The notes: a model not told the origin generated them from the sequence alone. A stretch of DNA of 64,000 nt from CAWVSB01 sp036960375 (GCA_036960375.1 JBALVY010000005.1:1-64000), one strand, 5' to 3'. Shown: positions 33,605 to 42,891, counted from the first letter of the stretch. Numbers and translations: made by a program.

Positions 33605-34291
33605 CTAGCGCCATTCAGTATGTTTACGTCTTGGGGACAATTTGGGGATAAGTAATGCCAGCAGAACACCAAAGCCAACGGCTAATACGCCGTTAAAAAA
33701 CCAATCCATACGTGAGTCATTAGACAGTCGTTCGTTTTCTGCTTTTAGTACATCCGACTCATGTTCCAGTAGTTGACTGCGCTCCATTAGCAACTTGTTT
33801 TGATCGTCGATGGCGATGACATCTACCGACAGGCTTTGGATATGCTTTAATTCGGTATTTGAATGCTGTAGCTGCAAGTTGGCCTGATCCAGCGCCTGTT
33901 GGAGATTGGCATTATCCAGTTCTAACTCGGCCGCTTTTTGTTGTATCGGGGTACTGGTATCGGTAAGTCGTTTAATGGTGACTTGTGCTTCGGCTAGCCT
34001 AATCCGGGCTGGTGGAGTTTTGCTCAGCTGTCTGGTCAGTATCCATCCTTCACTTCCTCTCGCGGTTTTGATATGGCTATAACCGCTTTCCTTATCGTGT
34101 TCCAGTATGGTTAGCTCAGTACCGCTTTTTATCATATTGCGGATTCGGTGCTCGTTACTTTTACCTGTGCGCATGGTCACTGTCAGTTCATCTGTAACCC
34201 ACCGAGTTTCTTCAGCCAGAGTCGAATTGGCCAGTAAAGGCAGAGCGGCTATGAGTAGCAAGCTAAGAATTTTTATTGATTTCATTATCAT
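33605..34291 (-). CDS. ygiM: TIGR04211 / YgiM-like SH3 domain membrane protein
   Basis: 228 residues. Signal peptide (about 1-26), a bacterial SH3 domain (about 30-92: 'RWVTDELTVTMRTGKSNEHR', 'IKSGTELTILEHDKESGYS', 'GSEGWILTRQL'), a coiled coil (about 100-185) and a C-terminal membrane helix (about 197-217) with a basic end. This matches E. coli YgiM in every part. The SH3 part would lie in the periplasm. Function is not established. It lies 9 bases before the cyclophilin gene. Confidence 0.88.
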   Translation of the reverse strand: MIMKSIKILSLLLIAALPLLANSTLAEETRWVTDELTVTMRTGKSNEHRIRNMIKSGTELTILEHDKESGYSHIKTARGSEGWILTRQLSKTPPARIRLAEAQVTIKRLTDTSTPIQQKAAELELDNANLQQALDQANLQLQHSNTELKHIQSLSVDVIAIDDQNKLLMERSQLLEHESDVLKAENERLSNDSRMDWFFNGVLAVGFGVLLALLIPKLSPRRKHTEWR

Positions 34292-34317
34292 CTCTTTGGT
34301 AAAGCTTGAGCCCCGTG

Positions 34318-34617
34318 CTAGGGCAGTACTTTATTATAGGGTTTGACGACGACTTTGGCATAGACACCTGCTTCTATATAGGGGTCAACATCGGCCCAGG
34401 CTTGAGCCTCTTTAAGGCTGTCAAATTCAGCGACGACTAAACTACCGGTAAATCCGGCCTCACCAGGATCTATGTTATCGATAGCCGGGTGGGGGCCGGC
34501 GATTAGCAGGCGGCCTTCAGATTTTAATCGATGCAGCCTGGCAAGGTGTGCATCGCGTGCAGATTTGCGCAATGGCAGGCTGTCGGGAATATCTTCACTG
34601 ATAATGGCGTAATACAC
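34318..34617 (-). CDS. yciI: YciI family protein
   Basis: A 99-residue ferredoxin-like fold protein. 'MYYAIISEDIPDSLPLRKSA' at the start, 'HLARLHRLKSEGRLLIAGPH' with the putative active-site His, and 'EFDSLKEAQAWADVDPYIEAGVY' match YciI. It lies directly after yciB, as in E. coli. The family is suspected to have an enzymatic role, but no substrate is known. Confidence 0.93.
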   Translation of the reverse strand: MYYAIISEDIPDSLPLRKSARDAHLARLHRLKSEGRLLIAGPHPAIDNIDPGEAGFTGSLVVAEFDSLKEAQAWADVDPYIEAGVYAKVVVKPYNKVLP

Positions 34618-34621
34618 GGTT

Positions 34622-35218
34622 TTACTCCTTTGAGGTTTCGTCTTTTTCTATATCTTTCATGTGCGGCGCAAGTAATGCAACGGTGGCAATCGATAACACC
34701 AACGTGAAGCCAATCGAACTGTATAGTTTATAGCTCACCCAGGCTGATTCACTGAAATTATAAGCGACGTATAGGTTCAGGGTTCCAACAATCGAAAAAT
34801 TGGCGATCCACAACCAACTAACTCGATTCCAAATATGGCTCTCAACCTGAATCTGGCTGCCCAGCGTTCTTTCCATAAGGCTCTTTTTACCAATAAACTG
34901 GCTACCCAGAAAAACCAGCGCCAGGCCCCAGTTAAAAATGGTGGGTTTCCATTGAATGAATAGCTGGTTACGTAGAATCAGAGTTAAACCGCCAAAAATG
35001 CATACAGCGGCGAGTAGTCCCAATTGACGCTTTTCCAACTTACCTTCTGTATACCAGGCTAATAACATCTGTAGTGTGGTGGCGGCCATCAGCACCGCCG
35101 TAGCAGTATAAATGCCGTCAAAAGTATATTGCCAGCCAGCGAAGTCGAACTGGTAGCCGTTCATTTGGTAGACGATAAAAAACAGGGCGATGGGGATTAA
35201 TTCGATAAATTGCTTCAT
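34622..35218 (-). CDS. yciB: Inner membrane septation protein A (YciB/IspZ)
   Basis: A 198-residue protein with five to six membrane helices, required for normal cell division in Shigella and involved in envelope synthesis in E. coli. 'MKQFIELIPIALFFIVYQ' at the start, 'FNWGLALVFLGSQFIGKKSL' and the TLG motif are diagnostic. The frame opens at TTG 35233, but ATG 35218 has AAGAG before it and matches the family start. It lies 4 bases before yciI. Confidence 0.95.
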   Translation of the reverse strand: MKQFIELIPIALFFIVYQMNGYQFDFAGWQYTFDGIYTATAVLMAATTLQMLLAWYTEGKLEKRQLGLLAAVCIFGGLTLILRNQLFIQWKPTIFNWGLALVFLGSQFIGKKSLMERTLGSQIQVESHIWNRVSWLWIANFSIVGTLNLYVAYNFSESAWVSYKLYSSIGFTLVLSIATVALLAPHMKDIEKDETSKE

Positions 35219-35311
35219 AAGGCTCTTTTGCAAAACTATTTGGCGACATTATGACTAAAAACGCGGCATGTTAATGTTTTTTTTTAATTTCACAACTATG
35301 ATGGCGCCAGA

Positions 35312-36187
35312 ATGCCTATTAATGCCGACTTACACTGCCACTCCACCGCTTCTGATGGCGATTTACCGCCATTTGAGTTGATTCAGCTCGCCTATAAATC
35401 AGGGGTCGATGTGCTTGCCTTGACCGACCACGATACGGTGGATGGATACCTGCAGCTAACACAACAGTTGCAGCCCGGCGAATCGGGTATGCAACTGCTA
35501 GCGGCAACGGAAATTTCTGCGCTATGGGCTGGTCGGCAGGTACACATCGTCGGTCTGGGTGTGAATTGTAGCGAGACCGGCTTTGTTGAAGCCCTGGAGT
35601 CACAAAAACAGGCTCGCTGGCAGCGCGCTGGGGCCATTGCACAGCGCCTCGAGCGAATCGGCTGTGCAGGGGCAACAGAAGTACTTAAACGGACGGGGTC
35701 GCGTGCGCCTAACAGACCTGACTTTGCTCAGTTTTTGATTGAAAAAGGCTATGTTGATTCAATGAAACAGGCTTTTAAAAAGTATTTGTCAGACAGCAAG
35801 CTGGGTGGTGTTACTCATCAATGGCCAGAAATGTCGATAGTCATTGAGTGGATTCGAGAAAGCGGCGGGCTTGCCATACTGGCCCACCCCGACGCGTATG
35901 GTTTGACTCGTACCAAGCTCAAACGATTGGTATCAGATTTTGTAGATGCCGGTGGCGAGGCCATGGAATTAGCGGCCTTGGGCCAAACTTCCCAAGCGGC
36001 CGATATGATAGAACGTGTTTGTATCGAAGCCGGACTTGCCGCGTCAACTGGTAGCGATTTTCACTCCAGTACTCAGGGTTGGCGTAAACTGGGCGTAAGT
36101 CGTTCTATTCCGGCCTCACTGCAGCCGGTATGGGATTTACCCGTGATACAGTTAGCGCTTGGTCATGCGCTTCGATTTGATGGATAA
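35312..36187 (+). CDS. rnm: PHP-domain 5'-3' exoribonuclease (RNase AM / TrpH)
   Basis: 291 residues. The metal-binding PHP motifs are visible: 'DLHCHSTASDGDL' at the start, 'LALTDHDTVDGY', 'VHIVGLGVN', 'AILAHPDAYGLTR' and 'ASTGSDFHS' near the end. E. coli TrpH/Rnm removes nucleotides from the 5' end of RNA, including the 5' end of rRNA. It heads the trpH-yciO-scpA-scpB-rluB series, an order also found in Pseudomonas. Confidence 0.93.
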   Translation: MPINADLHCHSTASDGDLPPFELIQLAYKSGVDVLALTDHDTVDGYLQLTQQLQPGESGMQLLAATEISALWAGRQVHIVGLGVNCSETGFVEALESQKQARWQRAGAIAQRLERIGCAGATEVLKRTGSRAPNRPDFAQFLIEKGYVDSMKQAFKKYLSDSKLGGVTHQWPEMSIVIEWIRESGGLAILAHPDAYGLTRTKLKRLVSDFVDAGGEAMELAALGQTSQAADMIERVCIEAGLAASTGSDFHSSTQGWRKLGVSRSIPASLQPVWDLPVIQLALGHALRFDG

Positions 36188-36228
36188 TCACGATGTTAGT
36201 TAAGCTTTCAGGTGTCAGATAAAAGCGT

Positions 36229-36849
36229 ATGAGCCAGTTTTTTCAGATTCATCCCGAAAACCCCCAAGCCCGCCTTGTGCGACAGGCCGTTGATATGGTC
36301 AAACAAGGGGCTGTTATTGTGTATCCCACCGACTCGGGATATGCCTTGGGTTGTCATATGGGAGATAAAAACGCCCTGCAGCGAATTCGCCGAATTCGGA
36401 ATTTGGATGCTAATCACAATTTTACCTTGGTGTGTCGTGATCTATCGGAAATAGCCACTTACGCTTTGGTCGATAATTCTACCTATCGTAGTTTGAAGGC
36501 CCACACGCCGGGACCCTATACCTTTATTCTTAAGGGTACCCGGGAAGTACCCAAGCGCATGTTGCACGCAAAACGTAAAACATTGGGTTTGCGGGTGCCG
36601 GATAATGCAATAGCCCTGGCCTTGTTAGAGGATTTAGGTGAGCCGTTGATGAGCTCGACTTTAATTATGCCTGGTGATGAACTGCCTTTAACAGACCCCT
36701 ACGATATGCGCCAATTGCTTGAACATGACGTAGATCTGGTTATCGATGGTGGTTATTGTGGCATGGAAGCGACTACCGTCATTGACTTGAGTGACGAAGT
36801 ACCGGTTCTAGTCCGTCAGGGTGTTGGTTCAGCTGAAGAGTTTCTATAA
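36229..36849 (+). CDS. yciO: YciO family (Sua5/YrdC-like) protein
   Basis: A 206-residue single YrdC-type domain. 'MSQFFQIHPENPQARL', 'VIVYPTDSGYALGCHMGDK', 'RIRRIRNLDANHNFTL' and 'PGPYTFILKGTREVPKRML' match YciO rather than TsaC. TsaC makes threonylcarbamoyl-AMP; whether YciO has this activity in cells is doubtful. It lies between trpH and scpA. Confidence 0.93.
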   Translation: MSQFFQIHPENPQARLVRQAVDMVKQGAVIVYPTDSGYALGCHMGDKNALQRIRRIRNLDANHNFTLVCRDLSEIATYALVDNSTYRSLKAHTPGPYTFILKGTREVPKRMLHAKRKTLGLRVPDNAIALALLEDLGEPLMSSTLIMPGDELPLTDPYDMRQLLEHDVDLVIDGGYCGMEATTVIDLSDEVPVLVRQGVGSAEEFL

Positions 36850-36912
36850 AGTACTGTCACCGTTACCCTGCCAACCGCTATAATGGCGACTAACCGAGCA
36901 GGCCTCAAGAAT

Positions 36913-37830
36913 ATGAATGATGTAGCAGATACATTGCCGCCAGAAGAGAGCAAACTCCCTCAAAGCGAGAACAGGCAGGATCAACCCGATATTGCCGAAC
37001 AAGTGCTATCTCGTCTGGATATGGCCAGGCAAAACATGGGCGCCGGGCAGGAAGAAATGCCCTTTGCTATAGTCCATGGTGAAGCCGTTACTGAATTGCC
37101 CAAAGATCTATTTATCCCGCCGGCTGCGTTGGAGGTTTTTCTTGAGGCTTTTGAAGGGCCGCTGGATTTTCTGCTGTATATGATCAAGCGCCAGAATATT
37201 GATATTCTGGAGATCTGCGTCGCTGATATTACCTCGCAGTACATCGCTTATGTCGACTTAATGGATGCAATGCAGTTTGAGTTGGCGGCAGAATATTTGG
37301 TCATGGCTGCAATGCTGGCTGAAATAAAATCCAGGATGTTGCTACCGCGGCAGATAATGGAAGACGATGAAGACGGCGATGATCCCCGAGCGGCTTTGAT
37401 CCGGCGTCTGCAGGAATATGAGCGATTTAAGCAGGTGGCGGAAGATATAAATGAGATGCCGCGCTTGATGCGAGATATACACACGGCATCAGCGGATTTA
37501 CCCGAGGTGGAAAAGTCTCGCCCAGAGCCGGAAGTGGATATGCGCGAGATTCTGCTGGCTCTCAGTGAAGTGCTAAAGCGGGCAGAAATGTTTACCAGTC
37601 ATCATGTTGAGCGAGAAGTACTTTCGACCCGTGAGCGGATGTCACAGGTGCTCAGCCAGTTGCAAGGTAAGCAGTTTGTGCCTTTTGTGTCGCTGTTTAC
37701 CGCTGAGGAAGGCCGACTTGGCGTGGTAGTTACCTTTTTAGCTATTATGGAAATGATCAAGGAATCCTTGGTTGAAATTGTTCAAACAGAGGCCCTTGGC
37801 CCCATTCATGTAAAAGCCCGAGTATCATGA
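36913..37830 (+). CDS. scpA: Segregation and condensation protein A
   Basis: The kleisin subunit of the SMC-ScpAB condensin. From ATG 36913 it has 305 residues; an in-frame ATG at 36883 is possible but lies inside a TATAAT-like stretch. The N-terminal SMC-binding region 'VFLEAFEGPLDFLLYMIKRQ' and 'YLVMAAMLAEIKSRMLLP' are diagnostic. The C-terminal winged helix is at 'VVTFLAIMEMIKESLVEIVQ'. The scpB ATG overlaps the stop by four bases. SMC itself is not in the window. Confidence 0.95.
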   Translation: MNDVADTLPPEESKLPQSENRQDQPDIAEQVLSRLDMARQNMGAGQEEMPFAIVHGEAVTELPKDLFIPPAALEVFLEAFEGPLDFLLYMIKRQNIDILEICVADITSQYIAYVDLMDAMQFELAAEYLVMAAMLAEIKSRMLLPRQIMEDDEDGDDPRAALIRRLQEYERFKQVAEDINEMPRLMRDIHTASADLPEVEKSRPEPEVDMREILLALSEVLKRAEMFTSHHVEREVLSTRERMSQVLSQLQGKQFVPFVSLFTAEEGRLGVVVTFLAIMEMIKESLVEIVQTEALGPIHVKARVS

Positions 37831-38796
37831 GTTTCGATTCTAAACAATTACAAAAAATACTGGAGGGGGCCATATTGGCCGCCCCCAAACCACTTACAGT
37901 CATTCAGCTGGAAGCCTTGTTTGAGGAGGATGAATTAAAACCTTCTCGTGACGAGATTCGCGCCAGTCTGGAAGATATTGCCGACGATAATAGCGACCGT
38001 GGATTTGAACTAAAGCAGGTGGCCAGCGGTTTTCGGTTTCAGGTACGCGAAGAGTTTGCCCCCTGGGTGGGCCGGCTATGGGAAGAGAAACCGCAGAAAT
38101 ATTCGCGCGCCTTATTGGAAACATTAGCTTTGGTTGCCTATCGCCAGCCGGTCACCCGCGGAGAGATTGAAGAAATACGCGGTGTTGCGGTAAGTAGTAA
38201 CATTATACGAACCCTTATGGAGCGCGATTGGATACGTATAGTAGGGCATAGAGAAGTGCCGGGTCGGCCTGCGATGTTTGCAACCACTCGTATCTTTCTT
38301 GATTATTTCAATGTGAAGAGTTTGGATGAACTGCCTACACTGGCCGAAATTAGAGATCTCGATAGTTTGTCAGCCGAGCTTGGCTTTGGCCCGATGGATG
38401 GAGAGGATACTGCGAAAGAAGCTGATGCTGCCGGCTCCGAGCCCGATGAGCAAACAGCTGGAAATGCAGAATCAAACCCGGTTTCAGAGCCTGCTGATGG
38501 TCTAAACTTTGANNNNNNNNNNNNNNNNNNNNNNNNNNNNNNNNNNNNNNNNNNNNNNNNNNNNNNNNNNNNNNNNNNNNNNNNNNNNNNNNNNNNNNNN
38601 NNNNNNNNNNNNTGCTGATGCTGATGCTGATGCTGATGCTGATGCTGATGCTGATGCTGATGCTGATGCTGATATCAATGAACAAACAGAACCCGCTAAC
38701 GAAGAGCTTGGCGAATCAGGCGAAAGCCACGATGAAGATGATCCATCACTGGACGCTAAAGTGATCGATATGACTTCTTTCAATCCCTCAGTTTGA
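37827..38796 (+). CDS. scpB: Segregation and condensation protein B, interrupted by an assembly gap
   Basis: The N-terminal 190 residues are a complete ScpB: two winged helices with 'ILEGAILAAPKPLTVIQLEA', 'ASGFRFQVREEFAPWV', 'LLETLALVAYRQPVTRGEIE' and 'VPGRPAMFATTRIFLDYF'. An acidic Ala/Glu-rich tail then runs into 100 N. After the gap an in-frame (Ala-Asp)n run and 'KVIDMTSFNPSV' end at a stop seven bases before rluB. I join both sides as one gene. As written, the gap length shifts the frame by one, which only means 100 N is a placeholder. Confidence 0.85.
38513..38612. other. Scaffold gap of 100 N
   Basis: Exactly 100 N, the usual placeholder for unknown length. It sits at the left edge of a hexanucleotide repeat, the likely reason assembly failed. 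The true length should be such that the scpB frame stays open. Confidence 0.97.
38614..38673 (+). repeat. (GCTGAT)10 microsatellite coding for Ala-Asp repeats
   Basis: Ten exact copies of GCTGAT directly right of the gap, encoding (Ala-Asp)10 in the scpB tail. The array probably continues into the gap. Perfect identity between copies suggests recent slippage. Confidence 0.95.
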
Positions 38797-38803
38797 GAAA
38801 ATC

Positions 38804-39637
38804 ATGAGCGAAAAATTGCAGAAAGTACTGGCCACAGCTGGTAAGGGGTCGCGGCGTGAGATGGAGCGCTGGATCTCGGAAGGGCGGGTCAGTGTTAATG
38901 GTAAATTGGCCACATTGGGTGACCGGGTTATTGAGACGGATAAAATATTGCTGGATGGTCGTCCTGTCAAAAGACCCGATCCCAAATCACACCGAAACCG
39001 GATTCTTATTTATAACAAACCCGAAGGTGAAATAGTTACTCGTAAAGATCCCGAAGGGCGCAAGACCGTGTTTGATCGTCTACCTCGGCTGGAAGGCGAA
39101 CGTTGGATCTCTGTTGGTCGGCTCGACTTTAATACGTCTGGTCTACTGCTGTTTACCAATGATGGTGAGCTGGCAAATGCATTAATGCATCCTTCGCGTC
39201 AGGTCGATCGCGAGTATCTTTGTCGCGTTATGGGTGAAGTCGATGATGCTATGTTAGCGAGATTGCGAGAGGGTGTTGCGCTTGAAGACGGTGTGGCAAA
39301 GTTCAACACCGTTGGTTTGCGCGGCGGTGAAGGTATAAACCGTTGGTATCATGTCACTCTAACTCAAGGTCGTAACAAGGAAGTCAGACGATTGTGGGAA
39401 TCACAAGGTGTGCTGGTAAATCGTCTGAAACGAGTTCGATATGGCAATGTCATCATCCCTTCCTTTTTGGCAGAAGGTAAATGGGTAGAAATGGACCCTA
39501 AAGCGAGGAATGAAGTGTATAAGCTGGTCGATGTACAGACTCGCCGGGAACCACCCCTGTCACGCAAAGAAAAAGACAGTCAAGAGCGACAGCTCGCACG
39601 CCTGCGTCGGCGTGGTGGCGGTCGTCCAACACGTTAA
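38804..39637 (+). CDS. rluB: 23S rRNA pseudouridine(2605) synthase
   Basis: A 277-residue protein with an N-terminal S4 RNA-binding domain ('LQKVLATAGKGSRREMERWI') and a RsuA-type catalytic domain. The catalytic Asp is in 'VGRLDFNTSGLLLFT'; 'TLTQGRNKEVRRLWE' is the other family motif. It isomerises U2605 in 23S rRNA. The tail is basic. It follows scpB after 7 bases, as in Pseudomonas. Confidence 0.95.
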   Translation: MSEKLQKVLATAGKGSRREMERWISEGRVSVNGKLATLGDRVIETDKILLDGRPVKRPDPKSHRNRILIYNKPEGEIVTRKDPEGRKTVFDRLPRLEGERWISVGRLDFNTSGLLLFTNDGELANALMHPSRQVDREYLCRVMGEVDDAMLARLREGVALEDGVAKFNTVGLRGGEGINRWYHVTLTQGRNKEVRRLWESQGVLVNRLKRVRYGNVIIPSFLAEGKWVEMDPKARNEVYKLVDVQTRREPPLSRKEKDSQERQLARLRRRGGGRPTR

Positions 39638-39638
39638 A

Positions 39639-40676
39639 TTAGGGTTTTAGCGTGGTAAGTAGCAGTTCCTTGCCACCGCGTAGAACGGTGAATTCCAGCG
39701 GGTCACCCTTGGCTACGCCGTCAATATAGCCGGTTAATCGTTTCATACCTTCGGGCGTAAAATACAGCGTGTCACCACCAACGGCGATGATGACATCGCC
39801 GCCCAGTAGCACCGGCTCTTTCATGACAATAGCCGGAATAGTGCCTCCTCGTAGCCCCAGTGCGTCTCCTACCGAGCCTTTTGCAACCTGCTGAATGAGG
39901 AAGCCCTGATCAGCAGCGACATTCATAGCCGCGGCAAATTCACCATCTAGCGGGATATACTCGATGCCAATCCAGATGGAAGGACTGTTCAGTAAGAGTC
40001 TCTGTATCATGCTTATACTCGCGGCAAAACCCAATCCCTCGTTACCGCCAGATTGCGATTTGATATGACTGATAATACCAACCACCTCGCCGTTTTGGTT
40101 AAACAGAGGGCCGCCTGAATTACCCTTATTGACGGCTGCATCAGTCTGTAGGAATTCCAGTTCCTTCTCGGTGAGCGGGTTAATACTGGTTCGTCTGCCA
40201 CTAAAGTGGCCAATAGACAGGGAGAAATTAAGCCCGTAGGGGGCGCCGATAAGAAATAACTCATTACCAATTTCCAGCTTGTCCGAGTCACCCAGCCGCG
40301 CAGGGCTGAGCTCATCGGGTAATGTAGTCAATTTAATGAGAGCCAGATCAGCATAAGGCACTGTGCTGATGACATCTGCCGGATAGTCTTTTCCGTCTGG
40401 AAATTGAACCCGAATTTTGTCTGCCAGATGTACTACATGGGATGCGGTGAGTATGTGTCCTTCCTTATCAATGAGGACACCCGATCCCAGACCCTGATTA
40501 GACGTTGCTTTGATGCCGTTCTCTGTCGCATATTGTTGGCTGGCAGTCGTATAGATAGCGACAACAGCAGGGCTGACTTTTTTAAATATCTTACTGTAGT
40601 CAGCAGCATAGCCCGAGCTACAAACGATACAGAGCAGCAGTGTACTAAACCAGCGAAAGTGGCGAGTATTGGGCAT
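39639..40676 (-). CDS. Exported trypsin-like serine protease with PDZ-like domain (HtrA-like)
   Basis: From ATG 40676 (AAGGA before it) the protein has 345 residues and a signal peptide cut near 'SGYAAD'. The S1C triad is intact: His in 'ILTASHVVH', Asp in 'YADLALIKL', Ser in 'NKGNSGGPLF'. The C-terminal part (about 240-345) is a divergent PDZ domain ('GFLIQQVAKGSVGDALGLRG'). It may work as a periplasmic protease or chaperone of the Deg type, but it is shorter than DegP and has one PDZ like DegS, without the DegS membrane anchor. The frame is open to 40712. Confidence 0.88.
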   Translation of the reverse strand: MPNTRHFRWFSTLLLCIVCSSGYAADYSKIFKKVSPAVVAIYTTASQQYATENGIKATSNQGLGSGVLIDKEGHILTASHVVHLADKIRVQFPDGKDYPADVISTVPYADLALIKLTTLPDELSPARLGDSDKLEIGNELFLIGAPYGLNFSLSIGHFSGRRTSINPLTEKELEFLQTDAAVNKGNSGGPLFNQNGEVVGIISHIKSQSGGNEGLGFAASISMIQRLLLNSPSIWIGIEYIPLDGEFAAAMNVAADQGFLIQQVAKGSVGDALGLRGGTIPAIVMKEPVLLGGDVIIAVGGDTLYFTPEGMKRLTGYIDGVAKGDPLEFTVLRGGKELLLTTLKP

Positions 40677-40898
40677 ATCTATTCCTTGAATGATTTTAAA
40701 GCCGCATATCATCTATAATTGATATTCTGCAGCGAAGCCGGCAGCAATAACGGATTATATGCCAAATTGTAATCGGACTGTGAATACTTGCTGGTCTTAC
40801 TTTTTAACTATCGCTTGTCAGACAGGATCGGTAAACATCAGGTTCAGCTATGCTTAGTTGTAGTGAGCCTTTAACCTAACTGAAATAATGGATAAATC

Positions 40899-41771
40899 AT
40901 GGCGGCAGAAGAAAGGGAGTTATCTACATCGGCATTGGCAAAGCGGCTGGGGATTCCGCGTCGAGACTTGTTTTTTTTGCTTAAAGGCGAGGGCTGGATT
41001 CGCTCTGTTGATCAAGCATGGATTCTTACTGCTAAAGGAGAGTTTGTTGGCGGTCGTTACCTCACTAGCAAGCTCTATGGACGTTACATTGTATGGCCGC
41101 AACAGATTATAGAGCACCGCGCACTTCAGGGGGTGACTGAAACACTGGTAGTGAGTGCCAAGAGCCTGGGAGCTGAGTTTTATGTTTCCGGACGCTACAT
41201 TAATCATGTGCTGGCGGAGCTGGGCTGGCTGGTGCCTGGTGTCAAGGGTTGGCGTGTGACAGATTTGGGTATTTCATTGGGTGGCGTTCAGGTCGAAGAT
41301 GAAGAATCCGGAGTTCCTTATGTGAAATGGCCCTGTAGTGTTATCGAGCAACCGATGCTGGTAGATGCTATGACCGGCAGTTATGGGCAATTAAAAACTT
41401 CTGGCGGGGATGATCTGTTTGAATCGGCAAAATTGGCAGAAGGTCGCGGATTGGACGGTCACGACTTCGCCAATGCCGAACTAGCGGCTATCTGTAATTG
41501 GCTTTATTTTGCGGGCCTTACGCATTCCTGTGGTCGTCGTTTACCGGTAGAGGGCGAACATCGCGCAGATTTCTATCTACCTGAAGGCAATATCTATATT
41601 GAATATTGGGGTGGAGAAGCGAGCAGTAGCTCTGTGGTGGAAAAGCTGGCAAAGCGAGAGTTATATCATGCGCATTCACTGAAATTGGTAGAGATAAGCC
41701 CCGAGGATATTCCTCGCCTCGACGAGGTCATGGCGCGTGAATTGTTAAAGCAGGGTGTTGCCGTATATTAG
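40899..41771 (+). CDS. Probable DNA-binding nuclease: duplicated winged-helix-like segments plus PD-(D/E)XK-like domain
   Basis: 290 residues, no signal peptide. Residues 9-54 ('STSALAKRLGIPRRDLFFLL', 'GW', 'WILTAKGEFVGGRY') and 86-131 ('SAKSLGAEFYVSGRYINHVL', 'GW', 'WRVTDLGISLGGVQ') look like two copies of one winged-helix unit, similar to phage antirepressor C-terminal domains. Residues 190-270 resemble a PD-(D/E)XK nuclease: Glu194, Asp224 in 'HRADFYLP', Glu235 in 'IYIEYWG'. The Lys usually two residues after the Glu is Trp237. No restriction or phage genes lie nearby. Function inferred from motifs only. Confidence 0.6.
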   Translation: MAAEERELSTSALAKRLGIPRRDLFFLLKGEGWIRSVDQAWILTAKGEFVGGRYLTSKLYGRYIVWPQQIIEHRALQGVTETLVVSAKSLGAEFYVSGRYINHVLAELGWLVPGVKGWRVTDLGISLGGVQVEDEESGVPYVKWPCSVIEQPMLVDAMTGSYGQLKTSGGDDLFESAKLAEGRGLDGHDFANAELAAICNWLYFAGLTHSCGRRLPVEGEHRADFYLPEGNIYIEYWGGEASSSSVVEKLAKRELYHAHSLKLVEISPEDIPRLDEVMARELLKQGVAVY

Positions 41772-41793
41772 CGCCAAGCCATTTTAAATGACT

Positions 41794-42891
41794 TTAGTCA
41801 GCGCTTCGCTTACACAGTAATACACCGCACTCCATGTGATGGGTATAAGGGAATTGGTCAAAGTAGGTGAATGCCTTAACCTCGTGACTTTCACCAAGCA
41901 CTAACAGGTTGTTGCGCAAGGTTTCCGGATTACACGATATATAAATTATACGCTCAAACCCTTGTACTAATGCAATCGTTCCGTCATCCAGACCTGCTCT
42001 CGGCGGGTCGACCAGTACCGAGCTAAAACTGTAGTCAGTCAGGTCAATATCACGCAAGCGGCGGAACTCTCTCTCCCCATTCATTGCCTGGGTGAGCTCT
42101 TCGCTAGACATCCTTAATATGGTGATATTGTCGATATGATTGACTTCCATATTGGTTTTGGCCGCGGCAACCGAGGACTTGGATATCTCTGTTGCCAGCA
42201 CATTGTTATAACGTGTTGCCAGAGGCAGGGTGAAGTTCCCGTTACCGCAATAAAGCTCGAGTAAGTCGCCCTCGCTGTTTTCACTGCAGCTCATGGCCCA
42301 CTCGATCATTTTGGTATTCACTTCGGCATTAGGTTGGGTGAAGCTACCCTCATTCTGCCGGTACTGCCAAGGCCGTCCATTGATGACGAGTGTTTCGGTC
42401 ACGAAATCCTGATCCAGGCTGATTTTCTGTTTACGTGCCCGACCAATAAGATGTATGCCAAAATGTTCTTTAAGCTTGATAGCCGCCGTCTGCCATTGCT
42501 CGTCTAGTTGGCGATGATAGATAAGGGTTACTAGAATTTCCCGCTGGCTGGTACTGAGAAACTCAATTTGAAACAGTTTGTGTCGTAGTGTGGGCTCCGC
42601 TGCTAAATAATCTCGTAAGGGCGCCATAAGTTCAGTGATGGCCTCACAGGCAATAGGGAATTCATTTATATATAGGGGGGTATTAGGCTCACCTGCACGA
42701 AACATGGCGTAGTTCAGCTGCTCTTCTTCATGCCATACTCGAAATTCAGCACGCATTCGATAGTGCAGTGGCTGTGAGCTAAATATTTGTGGCTCGGGAA
42801 GGTCCAGCCCCGCAAGTAATAACTGCTTCTCGGCTACTTTTTCCGCGAGTATGGCTGCGTAGTTTTCTGGTTTAACCTGACTGAGGGGCAT
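41794..42891 (-). CDS. trmA: tRNA (uracil-5-)-methyltransferase
   Basis: Makes m5U54 in the T loop of tRNA. From ATG 42891 the protein has 365 residues, the same as E. coli TrmA, beginning MPLSQVKPENYA; the frame is open 27 codons further upstream without family similarity. Motifs: SAM site 'LELYCGNGNFTLPLA', 'VLVDPPRAGLDDGT', and the catalytic Cys in 'IIYISCNPETLRNNL'. It is separated from ybiB by 138 bases. Confidence 0.96.
   Translation of the reverse strand: MPLSQVKPENYAAILAEKVAEKQLLLAGLDLPEPQIFSSQPLHYRMRAEFRVWHEEEQLNYAMFRAGEPNTPLYINEFPIACEAITELMAPLRDYLAAEPTLRHKLFQIEFLSTSQREILVTLIYHRQLDEQWQTAAIKLKEHFGIHLIGRARKQKISLDQDFVTETLVINGRPWQYRQNEGSFTQPNAEVNTKMIEWAMSCSENSEGDLLELYCGNGNFTLPLATRYNNVLATEISKSSVAAAKTNMEVNHIDNITILRMSSEELTQAMNGEREFRRLRDIDLTDYSFSSVLVDPPRAGLDDGTIALVQGFERIIYISCNPETLRNNLLVLGESHEVKAFTYFDQFPYTHHMECGVLLCKRSAD

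Noticed and set aside
36856..36884. TATAAT just before scpA as a promoter
   Set aside because: No acceptable -35 at 17 bases; the gene is probably transcribed with yciO.
38350..38796. Open frames spanning the N gap on both strands
   Set aside because: Frames that run through N or consist of the hexamer repeat are not evidence of genes. Only the scpB continuation fits the context.
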